Assembly (NCBI GenBank): GCA_964017235.1 | Contig: OZ024936.1 | Location: forward strand, 51,821,028-51,885,027 | DNA: 64,000 nt | Direction: 5' to 3' | Source of the DNA: Sabellastarte sp. h YS-2021 | Taxonomy: Eukaryota; Annelida; Polychaeta; Sabellida; Sabellidae | In this document: piece by piece, positions 1-11,900 of the stretch | How the letters are laid out: each line of letters begins with the position of its first letter | Numbering within the stretch: position 1 is the stretch's first letter | Notes under the pieces: model-generated | Told to the model about the DNA's origin: nothing | What the model saw: only the letters and a program-made list of their open reading frames with translations | Databases searched by the model: none | Made by a program: the position numbers and the translations under genes

Positions 1-785
1 TAGGTAGGTTTTGAGTCGACTTTTGAAACTGGAGAGATTTGGAGCACTGCGTATATCATATGGAAGATCATTCCATAACTTACGGGCATCATATGAGAAA
101 CTATTGTTAAAATGGACTTTTGATTTATGGATGGAAGCACAGTAAGAGGGAACCTGAAGGAACAAATTTTTGGGATTGGAACGTCTTGTATTCATGGCAG
201 ATTTGTACAAGGGGAGATATGGTGCAAAATACTTAGGCTAAGGCCAGTGGTGAGGTACTTATCAACCAAAACTAGGGTTTTGAAGATAATACGTTGTCTA
301 ATGGGTAGCCAATGAAGTGTCCTAAGGGTGGATGTAATGTGAGTGTACTTTGAAGCACCAGTGACAAACCGTGCAAGGGCATTTTGAACATATTGGAGCC
401 TTGTAGCATTTCGGGATGACAAACTGCGAAAAAGAGAATTGCAATAATCCAAACGACTACTGACCAGAGCATTTGCAATCACCACTGATCTATCCACAGA
501 AAGAAACCTCCTGATGCGATGAAGGTCCCTGAGGCTAATAAAACAGGATTTGATAACAGAATTTACGTGATTTGTGAAACAAAACTTTGCATCATACAGA
601 ACACCCAGATTGCGTACAACATCTGCGGGAGAGAGGCAATTCCCCAGGATATTGACAGGAAATGACTCACTGAGCCGTTTGTGTCTGTCTTTGGCACCGA
701 AGACTATGAATTCTGTTTTATCAGAATCCTTTTGGTTCCGAAAAGAGACAATTGTATCTGGGTAGTGGGTAGTGCAAATATACAA
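1..785 (-). pseudogene. Broken LINE reverse transcriptase C-terminus (CR1/L2/jockey-like)
   Basis: On the minus strand an open stretch from about 785 to 192 reads like the C-terminal third of a non-LTR retrotransposon reverse transcriptase. It contains KTEFIVFG, VRNLGVLYD, SRLDYCNSLF, LQYVQNALARFV and LHWLPIRQRI, which are hallmark blocks of CR1/L2/jockey-type elements. Another frame continues towards base 1 with FSYDARKLWNDLPYDIRSAP, the usual distal block, so there is a frameshift near 190-130. The polymerase core and endonuclease are absent from the window. It is a 5'-truncated, non-functional copy running off the left edge. The exact clade is uncertain. Confidence 0.82.
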
Positions 786-844
786 GTTGAGATTTTGTAC
801 AAAGTAGCAACTTGTACAGATTTCTTGTACAAGTTTCTTGGATT

Positions 845-890
845 ACCACAAGGCATACTGCCTGTATTGTGAAAGGGGTATAAAGATTAT
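845..890. repeat. Solitary terminal repeat of the 3910-4474 transposon family
   Basis: The stretch TGTGAAAGGGGTATAAA, preceded by GCCTGTATT, matches the right terminal repeat of the inverted-repeat transposon that ends at 4474. No matching left end is seen, so this is a decayed or truncated copy. Confidence 0.45.
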
Positions 891-3680
891 TACTCCAGAA
901 AGGAGAGGTGTGGCCTAGGTATAAAAGACCATTCAAGTTTTGCTGTAGGTTAATTTTATCCTTTTGATGTTATAATTATATTGTATAAAAGGATAAATTC
1001 ACCTTTTTTTTAAAGTGTGCATCTGTATATGTCTTCTTCCAAAAAGAATGAAAATTTTGTCAGAAGCCCATTTCCGTGTAGATTCTACATAAAATGCAGG
1101 GTCAAAATAGAGGAGACTATGGTTAATTAAATACTACATCACATAGTCATTGGTGCATAGAGCACTATGACATAAAATATAAAGAGATGACACATTATGC
1201 ATAAATATTATGAAAAAAGTCAATATATTCATTAAATAAAAGGGTTGGGTCTTTGCTATGAAGAGACTGTCTATAAATCATAAGGACATGTTTAATGGGT
1301 GCTAAGTGTTGTGACTTTATGGTAATCTTAAATTATAATCTGTTAATATATCATAAAGAATGGTTGTTTTCTTGAATTCATAAACAGTGGTATAGATACA
1401 TACTAAAATCATTCCTTTTCACTTTTGGAATTGACAAAAATGATGGGGTCTTTTTTTTTTCTTTTTTTTTAATTTCTTAATATTTACATTGATTGTGTTG
1501 TATGAGTGGCTGAACTTCAAAAGATAAAAACTAAGTGTACATTTAATCATTGTGATCTTAAAATAATATTTAGTTCTAAAGCTTGAAGAAATTTTAAAAC
1601 CAAGTACTTAGAAGGTCTTATTACTGTCTGGGAAATGCTGCCTGATAAATATTTAATTTCACATTTGTTTGTATCTGAAAATCATTACAGTTTGTTGATC
1701 TTTTCACTTAGATTTTATACAAATACAGAATCCAATTGAATGCCTTTGGTAAGTAGAAACACAAGTCAAGTCACAAAAGGACTTCCACCAAATCAGAAGG
1801 TCCAAATTATAAATAATTTTCATAATTATAATGCTCTTCTTGGAATCAAGAAATTACTACTTCCAGTGAAAGTGAATTGAACATTAGAGGGAGTTTTATA
1901 ATATGATAATAGTGAGTCATCAGTGTGTCGTAACTTAATGTAGCTGTTGATCCTCTGAATAAACACAGTGTGCCACTTGTTCTGAAGCATATTTCTCTCT
2001 TCTTATTAATATGCACGACCAATTCATTGATTAGACATGCGTCCTGTATTCATAGACTGTTATGAAAACTGAAGTATAAATGACAAACATGTTTCATAGA
2101 GGTTTGTAAAGAAAGCCTTCGTTTCCTTATTGCCAGTCGCTTAATGCCTAATATTAAACTGTTTCCACAGATTGGATATTAGAGTCCGATGTTATAATAA
2201 TACTAATCAATCAGGGACATTCATCGCCAAGTGAAATTTATCACCTGCATTTTATGACAGGATTTTAAAAGCTCTTCACAATTAACTGAATTTGTACAAT
2301 TATACAAAGTTGTTGTAAACTCTTGTTCCATTTTGTTACTTCTGCCAGAATGGTCATGCTTTTGGGTGTGTCTTTCTGTCTGTCTGTCTGTGTTTGTAAT
2401 TATTCCAAAACTAATGAATGCATGAGACATTATAAATTTTTTATACAGGACCAGGGCCTTATTAAAAGAAATGATAAAATTTTCAAAAGATTTTAATCAT
2501 ACCCAAGATACAAAAAATAATATCTTGAATTTTCAACAGTCCATTTTAAAAATATTTTCAGGGTCATGTTGAATTATGAGGGTGAAAAAAAGAAACTTGC
2601 TTCCTGGCAATAGCTTAAATATAAATTTTGAAAAAACAAAATACAACTACGTGGACTTTATCAGCAATTCAAATCTCTAAATATTTACAATAATAATAAT
2701 TAAACATGAGCCATTGAACTTCTTCAGATGAAAATAAAACAATTCATTTAGTCTTTACAATCTCAGAATAATATTCAAATTTAAAGATGTAGTAAGTTCG
2801 AGGTTCAAGTTAATAGGGTACAATAACAAAAGTTTTTCTTCGCTAATGTAGGTTTTCAACGGCAACTAAGAACAGGTAAGTAAAATAAAAATCAGTAAGA
2901 GTGACCGATTTGGCAATCAGACATCTGTGGTTGGATATATGGAAACATTGGTATAGTTATTTTTATGCCATAGTAAACATGTACAACTGTGTTTTATAAC
3001 TGCTGGGAATTCCTCATGTGGTCACCCGTACTTATGACTTATAAATGACATTGTAAATCAGATAAGTTTACACTTTACCCATTTACACCATTCAGGTTTA
3101 CAGTATTGTCAACACAGTTTTGGGTAACTGTTGCAATAATGAAGAAGACTTAAAGCATGTAGGAAGTATTAAAGATTTGTTATATATATGAGGGTCTTTA
3201 AAAATGGGTTTACTGCTGAAGACATAAATTTCATGCTAGATTTTGTATGTACTAACTGAGACACTATGTCACTGGTTTATGTAGTTCATGCTACAATGTT
3301 CTTGTATATTTTTATGTATAATTTGTTCCTTTACATTTCTGTCCGTTCTTTCCGTTTTTATAATTAGCCAAGTTCTATCAACTTTGTGCTTTGTTATTGC
3401 ACGAGAAAAAAATAAATAAAAAATATGTTTGGATAATTTGAAGTACATGTCAAATATGAAAACCAGGGGAGGTTTTAAGACCTGAAAGCTGTGTACTTGT
3501 TTTACATCGTGCATTTTTCTTAACAGTTTGTATTTATATAGAGTTAAAGACCTGTATGTTACTTGTAACTGAACCTTATGGATACTACTAAAACGTGAAA
3601 TGCAAACGAGCCCTTATTAGTTAAATATTTTGCACTTACATGTAGTTCACAAGGCCATCATGGAACAATGTGAAGGTATT
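891..3680. other. Gene-free AT-rich flank
   Basis: No coding signature or recognised repeat is seen in about 2.8 kb. There are short T tracts (near 1450) and a small CTGT microsatellite near 2375-2392. Short open frames here are AT-rich and show no family motif. Confidence 0.5.
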
Positions 3681-3681
3681 A

Positions 3682-3906
3682 GAGTAAGAAATCTAAAATT
3701 CGCCAGGAATCTAAAATTCGCCACCTCTAAAACCTTAGTTAATTTTATGAACAAAATTATGTTTTTGTCCAAAAATTGGTATTTTTTAGTTCAAAAAGCC
3801 TTAATTTACTATACAGTCAACAAATCTCACCACAATTCATTTATTTTATTAGTATTTTCACATGTGGTGAATTTCATATATGTGGCGAATTTTAAATTTC
3901 TTACTC
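3682..3906 (+). mobile_element. MITE, GAGTAAG family, forward copy
   Basis: About 225 bp with inverted ends, GAGTAAGAAATCTAAAATTC at the left and the complement ending CTTACTC at the right, bounded on both sides by the dinucleotide TA. No transposase is encoded. The TA duplication fits Tc1/mariner-type mobilisation, which is inference from the target site only. The right TA is shared with the next transposon. Confidence 0.85.
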
Positions 3907-3909
3907 TAA

Positions 3910-4474
3910 TGCCCCTTTCACACTACAGGTGGTACGTCCTGCAGTTATAAGTTTTTCTCGGAGGCAGAACCGCCCCCAGGTTGTCCCATTACATCCACGT
4001 TGTTCACACTAATGGCTGACGGCCACTGATTGGACACGGTTTTTTAACCATCAATAACAGTCGGATGACAGCACCACAAATGCTGGTCAATGAGAAGCAA
4101 CCTCAACTCACCTTTTGGAGCCGTCAGATGAACACGTGGCAAAACGACCAATACCTTAACTCACCTTATGTCATCATATAACACTGAAACAAGACCGAAT
4201 CACAACCTTATGTACACTGTGGACCACACCTTTGGTTACTGTAGTCAGAAATTAATACATGCATGTGCGAAATCGTCTGCACATGTCCACGGTACCAAAA
4301 TCAGAGGCGGAAATTTTAAACAGTTTAAAACTTCCATAGGACGTGCAAGGTAATGGACGGTTTGCCACTGTCTAGCTAGGTATCAAATGGACGCCAGAGG
4401 GTGATGCAAGGACGAAGACGTTTCCCCAAATACGAGTTACTACAAGTGATACCGCCTGTAGTGTGAAAGGGGTA
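3910..4474. mobile_element. Inverted-repeat transposon, 565 bp, TAA target
   Basis: The left end TGCCCCTTTCACACTACAGG is matched by the complement of the right end with one mismatch (TACCCCTTTCACACTACAGG). TAA flanks both sides (3907-3909 and 4475-4477). A 3-bp TAA duplication suggests PIF/Harbinger-type mobilisation. No transposase frame is seen, so it is non-autonomous. Confidence 0.75.
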
Positions 4475-4477
4475 TAA

Positions 4478-5685
4478 ATAAGAACTGCTAACCAACAATG
4501 GTGAAAAATCCCTAAAAACTATTGGAACCCCAATGTTGATCGAGAACATCTTTAAGGGAGGGGCAAGGGTTGTAAAATCAGTGAAAGGGATAAAAGTCAG
4601 CGTTTGTTGATGTGGAAACACCTCTTTATTCTGTATCATAGACACTGTGTAAAATATGAGTATTATATTATTCATAATGATTCTAATGAGTCTATTTGTT
4701 TGTGTTTCAGACTGATATCTAGTGGGGGAGACTTGTCTGCTTAGGAATTACATCCAGGACCTTAAAAGTGGATATTTGTTTTTACAAAGAGATACTATGT
4801 ACTTTTTTGTGGTGTCTGGTTTCAAAACCAAATACTTTTTTCCCATTGACAATATGGTGAAAATTGCCTGTTTTTTCTCTGCAGTAATGACATCTTACAG
4901 TGTATGAAACAGAACTAGTTCTAGGAATAGCATTTTCCAGATGACTTAAAACAATACGTCAATAAAATTTACAGGATATATCAGCAAGTTGCACTGGTAA
5001 CCCTGTTTCAACATATTAATAAGTAGTTAACATTATGGTTCAGTTACTCTTAATTTCGAGCAGAACAAGACTTAGTATGAAACATACTATATCGTAGTTT
5101 ACGGAAGGTTGGAATAAAGCTTGAAATAGATAGGCACTTTATGAAATCTTCAATGGATATTAGAAAAATACTTGGTGGATGATACTTCTTATTAATCTGT
5201 AACTATATTCTGTGTCATTCTGTACCATCTACTGACACCATAAAGAAGAAGTTAAGACAGGAAATAAATATTATATCTCTGGTTCATCATCCGTCATCTA
5301 AACTGGATGACCTCAATCTACTACCATCATCTGGAGAAGAAAAAGAGAAAAAGTAAAAATATATGTGAAGTTGTTATTTGTTTGATGTTCTATTCAGTCA
5401 GTTAATTACGCAAAGCCAAACCTTTACCATGTTGAAGTAAAGGAGTAATTTCTATTCAAATGTTATTAACCGTGGAGAAAAACTGTGGGAAAAATTCAGT
5501 ATAATGATAATCTGTGGCCTAACTGACTATATATAATAATTTGATGAGTTGACTCTGTTAAAGTTTGATCGGTTTGTCATTGTGGACAATATAACTACTC
5601 ACAAGTGAAACCTATTTACTTGAACGTGGCTGGATGTGCCAAAATTGATCATTTAGCCACTTTGGACTTGTTTTGATTATCCAAG
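4478..5685. other. Upstream flank of the hydrolase gene
   Basis: About 1.2 kb of unique-looking AT-rich sequence directly before the first recognised start codon. It presumably holds 5' UTR and promoter, but no TATA box or initiator can be assigned with confidence. Confidence 0.3.
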
Positions 5686-5943
5686 ATGAGTGTTGAAGAG
5701 ACTAGATCCTGTGGCATTAGCTGTGGGCCTAAGTGTTCCACAGTGGCGGTGGTCCTCGCTATCATCTATATGCTCATCAGTATGGCTTTCAGCCTTACCA
5801 TGAGACTGTATCTGAAGGGATTCTACACAGCCGCACATGTGTCTGGACTCGGGGTGGTAGTGGCAGTATTTGTGATAGCTCACCATGTCTTCAGAGTGAG
5901 GCATGCTCTGGGGTGTGGACTCAAGGTGTTCGCCAAGTTGCAG
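5686..5943 (+). CDS. Hydrolase gene exon 1
   Basis: Encodes residues 1-86: a short Cys-containing N-terminus and the first two membrane segments. It ends in phase 0 at a strong donor, CAG|GTAAGT. Confidence 0.9.
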
Positions 5944-8900
5944 GTAAGTTTTTTTTTAACAGTTAAATCAATTTATATTGAACTTTGATAAGAAGAAATC
6001 CCTTTTTAGTAGCTGAAGATATCAGGACTTTTTTTCTATTAAAATTTAACTTGTTAGCAGGAATTCTTGGTAAAGTAGAAACATTGTGTTCTTGTCCCTC
6101 AAAGTTTGAGATAAGATAAAATAGCAAAGGCTTTAGCTAATTATTTACAATCATATAAGTTTTCAAGATATTTAGTTTGGGGCTTGGTGTAGTGGTAACA
6201 TACTCGCCTCTCATGTCTGAGGTCTACAGATCAAACCCTATGTGAAAAAGTTGTGGTAGTTTCTTGCTGATGCCCAGCAGTTTACAGTGCAGAATCCTGA
6301 CCAGCTAGAATATACTGGTTTCCTGCCGTTAAAACTACCTGTCAAGATTATGACTTTACAATATGTTGAAGCAACATAAACACCCAAATAAAGCAAGTGA
6401 AACATTATATGATTAAGAAAAGCCATATAACTTCTACTAAAACAAAATTCCTATCATCACAATCGCTCTTTATAAAGAGTAAGGAAATGTAAAATTTGCC
6501 CCATATATGAAATTCGCCACATGTGGAAACACTAAGAAATGAGGTGAGATTTGTTGAAGGTATAAGTAAATTAAAGCTTTTTGAACTGAAAAATACCAAG
6601 GTAAGACTCCAGTTACACATAGCCGGATGTACCGCCGGATCGTGGCAGGTTACATAATTTGGAGAATGTTGAAAAATGTTGAGTGATTTACGGATCATAT
6701 TTTCCGTCCATAAGGGCATCCATAATGTTCTTGTGAGATCTGTAACGGCATGCTGCGATCCGTAGCTGCATGCCAAAGATCAGATAAGATCCGTAGGTCA
6801 TTATGGAAAAATCAAACATGGTTGATTTTTCCGGGAAGTTCATACAGTTGTAGTATCCGTAGCTCTTCCATAGCTCCTCAGTAGCTCATCCGCGAGTGTC
6901 CTTATTGTCCGTAAACCCATCCTGGATGTCCTTGTGGCATCCGTGTCATCCTTGATGCTTCCGTGCCACAAATATCGCCCAAAACATAGCCGGATCTAAA
7001 CTTATCTGCTACGGATCTACTACGGATTGACATGGAAAGGGATTGCGGATTCATAAAAACAGTCAACAGACCAATCTTTTGTGCCGTTTTTTCATCCAAA
7101 AACCTGTCCTTGGGTCACTGTAGCGCTCCGTAGGGGATCCGTGGCAGATCCATAAATCTTTTACATGACCCACCATCATCCTTGGCAGTTTCCATATATG
7201 GAACCGTGGCCTATATCTGTGGGGGATCCGTGTAAGTGTAACTGGCCCCTTAAGAAACAACATGTTTTTTCATAGAATTAAGTAAGGATTTTAGAGGTGG
7301 CAAAATTTATATTTCTGGTGACTTTTAGATTCCTTACTCCAATGTATAAGACATTAACATCCGGATCGTAGGTAGATGGTGAACCAACCTATAGGAAATC
7401 ATAGACTGGGAATCTTCTGGTGTGGCCAGATTTGACCTTGGACCCCTCCTTCAAGGTCAAACGAGAATAGCCAAACTTAAAAGTGCTTATAACTCACTTA
7501 TTATTGGTTGTACAGGTTTGGGATGGTAAACCAACCTATAGAAAATCATGGGCTGGGAATCTATTCATGTGGTCTGATTTGACCTTGGACCTCTCCTTCA
7601 AGGTCAAAGGAGGATAGCCAAACTTAAAAGTGCTTATAACTCGCTTATTATTGCTCCTAGAGGTTTGGGATGGTAAACCAACTTTAAGTTATAGGAAATC
7701 ATGAGCTGGGAATCTTCTGGTGTAGTCAGAATTGATCTTGGACCCCTCCTTCAAGGTCAAACAAGGATAGCCAAACTTGTAAGTGCTTATAACTCGCTTA
7801 TTATTGGTCGTACAGGTTTGGGATGGTAAACCAACCTATAGGAAATCATAGGGTGGGAATGTTTTAGTGCGGTCAGATTTAACCTTAGGCACCTCCTTCA
7901 AGGTCAAACGAGGATATCCAAACCTAAAAGTGCTTATAACTGGCTTATTATTGGTCCTAAGGGTTTGCAAAGTGAAACCAACCTATAGGAAATCATGGGC
8001 TAGAAATCGTCTGATGTGCTCAGATTTGACCTTGGGCCCCTCCTTCAAGGTCAAACGACAATAGCCAAACTTAAAAGTGCTGATAACTTGCTTATTATTA
8101 GTCATAGAGGTTTGCAATATGAAACCAACTTATAGGAGGTCATGGGCTGGGAATCTTCTGATGTTTTCAGATTTGACCTTGGGCCCTTCCTTCAAGGTCA
8201 AATGATGGTTCACTGGCTTTGGTTAGTTGTATTTTTGGTGGATACAAATTTGCATCGATTCCCCGATGCGTAAGTCTAGTTTAAATTTAATTTTAAAAAT
8301 CAAGACCTGGATGCATCAATAATGATAACCTATCCAACACAGTCTGATGATAAAGTTACAATTGATATGACATCCTGACAATGATAGGAGTGGCAATGAA
8401 ATAAGTTTTAGTGAAAAAAAAATACCAATTAAAATGACTAGAACTTCCTCATTTCTAGTGTGATTTTGAAGAAAAAAATTAAAAATTTCCCTTGCAAATA
8501 CCGACAATGGTAGGAGTGGATATTATATGAGTTTTAGCGCAAAAAAATGGCCAGTTAAAATGACCAGAACTTCCTTATTTTCTAGTTTGATTTTGAAGAA
8601 AAAATTCAAAATTTCCCCAATGTAGAGAGCTTGTATCTGGCCATATATTGGATAATATCAAATCAGTAAGGTGCCTATGAGCCATAAACTTTTGCTTAAG
8701 AATACTCTTATTAGTTTGTTTCTTCCCCCATAGTTGGGGTGCAGGTGAGCAGCATCATGGTACAACCTTGATTTGACCTTAGCAACTTTTAGTAACCTTG
8801 ATCTTTAAAATCTGGTCCAGGATATATACCTCATTAGTTGTAAGTTGTAGGAAATTCATTCTTAGCAAAGATATTGGTTGAAGGGTGTAGGTGTGCAGTG

Positions 8901-11900
8901 TCCTAGTGTGAACTTTATTTGACCTTTGACCCTGGCATAATGTCACCTTGAGTGTAGTTATGTAAAAATAACTTCTAACAGACTACTTCTTTCATTGCTA
9001 TGTTTGGCTACTGGATGCGGGCATCTCTTGATGCTGTTTCTATTGTTTACAAATAATTTTAATAAATGTCCAAATGTAACTTATTATTTAACAAAATTTA
9101 TTCTGGATATCTGCATGGTTGCACCCATTGTTTAGGATGTTCTGTAACTGATTCACTTGTTCAATTGTTTCATGCCTACCGGACGGTCATGTTTCTTTAC
9201 AAGTACATGTAACAGGTGCTGACCCTGTGTGTTAGTCTTGCTCAAGCTAAACTATAAAACATGAAATTCAAAATTCATCACATGTAACTGTGGATATCCC
9301 ATTCCACTTCCTTGACATAAGGCAATGCTTTATACATTAGTGACTTTTGTGACTACATTAGATTGTTGATCTTCCCTGATTTAAAATTGTCGCTAGATGT
9401 GGATATTTTGTCTTATTGTTTAGTAATGTAAAATTTCGGTTGTGTTCAGATAATATCAGAGTCCTAAAATAACAGAGGTGTTTAAGTATAACATAATACA
9501 GAAATACAAAGTTGGGATTGTGGAAATGAGTTCTTAAAATTAAATGTTCAGATAATAGGAAGTCAGATAAGAGGGACTTTAATGTATATATAACTGCAGA
9601 CTTGGAAAATGCAGCATATTTTAATTTTTAAAACTTAAACATGAATTGCAGGCTTAAGAGAAGCTATAAGCTCCTATTCATGCAAATATTAAATGTGTGG
9701 AAAAATTTCCATGTGTCACGATGAATTTTTCTCAATTATGTAAGCATTGGAAGAAAATATCTATTTTCTATATTTCAATCAAAACCAATAGGACCTCCAA
9801 TAAAGGCTTTGGAAATCTTTAGCCTTTTGCCAGGCTACTTTTCTATTGATAAATCAGTGTAAACTGAATCACATATAACAATCTGTGCACGATTCTACTC
9901 TGTCCCCTTGTATTTAAAGTGACCATAAAAACAAAGGGACGGGTTTTTTTATTTGTGTGACAAAACATGGTCTCATCTGTGTCTTATGTTTTCCCACAGG
10001 TGTTTCTCAACTGTTACTACCTCCTCTGTAGCATCGCCATGACAACAGCTTATGTGGTAATTGCTGTCCTGTCAATTAACCTGAACTTTGACTACATGGA
10101 ATCGGTGGTCTTTTCTACCATTAATGCCTTCTTTTTGCTGTACTTGATCCTCACGGTCGCCGTGGCAACCAGGGCTGACAGGTTGGTATATACAGTTAAC
10201 TCTAGGCGTATTTCACAACCGTAATCCGTCGAATCTAGATTCAGATTTGGATTCTTTGGATTAGCTAGATTTGTGAAATACAATTTTCTGCAGATCTGAA
10301 TCCAAAATGAAAACATAACATAAACCAACATAAATATCATATATTAATATAAATTAATATGCAGTAATATAATATTATATTAATACAGTATAATAAAAAT
10401 TTCCCAAACATTAAAATTTCCAGCCAAATGTTGCCACCATTATTTTACAAAGAATTTTGGGTAATCCAATGAATCTGAATCCGTTGATCTACCTCTTGAG
10501 GTAGATCAACGGATTCATAATTCAGATTCAAGTCACAACACAAGTGAATCCGTTGATCTGAGGAATCTAGATTTGATGGATTACGGTTGTGAAATACGCC
10601 TTCTGTATCAGTAGAACCATAGTTTAAGTCAGCTGATAATACAGCTGTACCACTGATTATGTGTGTTGTGGGGCAGAATTTTGTACTCTGTCCCCAAATT
10701 CTGTAATTTCTTTTTTACAGGAATAAATTAATTCCCCAAAAATGGTCACTGAGAGAAAGTGTCCAGTACTGATTAGTATTGGACACATCAGTTAATAGTG
10801 AAAACCTACAAGTGGGGTTTACCAGTAATGTCAGGGCCTGTGATGTAAAATAGGAAAACTTCCAGAATGACATATACAGAAAAAATATATCACAAATGAA
10901 GATAACAACATTATACGCGCAGCACAATTATTGTATTTTTATTCTTCTTGAGTAATATTTTTTTTGTATATGTCTTATGAAGGATGTTTTACTTTTATTA
11001 TCCACCATTTTGACTTGACCAATGACTTCTAAGTTAAATAAAGTCATATTTAAAGAGAGAAGGTGAAAATGGCTGACATATATACAGGGGCACCAGTGAA
11101 TATTAAAACCTTGATATTTAACTTGTGATTTCTAAGCCATTTCTGTTTGGATGTTTATGCAACATAAAATAAGCAGAGGCGCTGTTTGACCTTTCTAATG
11201 ATATATTATGCATATTTGTAGGTTACATAGTTTCCGAGATACTTTTTTGAAAAACTGGAAGTTACTGACATTAATTATTGAGGGTACAGAGGCGCCATTG
11301 TATACCAATAAAATATATCCCGCTCCGTATGTCCCCCCCTCCCCTATACGGGTCAAATAAAACCCCAAATCCGCGTGTTGGATAATAAAACCCTTACTTT
11401 AAGTTTGTCCTGCCTGCTTTCGACACTGTTAGTCTTTACAGGGCCTCCACTTTAAAAGTTTTTTTCTAACTTGTAAATGTGGAACAGTAGACTTGGTCCA
11501 AGTCTTTGTATTTGTATCCATCACTAACTAGAACAATTAAATTTAAATTGGAATCTTACAGGAGTTCATCATACCACAGGCAAAATTCTAGCCCCGAAAA
11601 ATTGATGATGGGCAAAATTCCTGATGGGCATTATTCCTGGTGGGCATTCTTCCTGATGTGGATTCTTCATGGATTCCTCTCAGAGTGCTCTTGTTATTAG
11701 AGTAAGAAATCTAAAATTCGCCAGGAATCTAAAATTCGCCACCTCTGAAACCTTAGTTAATTTTATGAGGAAAATGATGTTTTTGTCTCAAAATTGGTAT
11801 TTTTCAGTTCAAAAAGCCTTAATTTACTATACATTCAACAAATCTCACCACAATTCATTTACTTTATTAGTATTTTCACATGTGGCGAATTTCAGATATG

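Noticed and set aside
5677..5904. Antisense 75-codon frame over hydrolase exon 1
   Set aside because: Shadow of the coding exon on the other strand.
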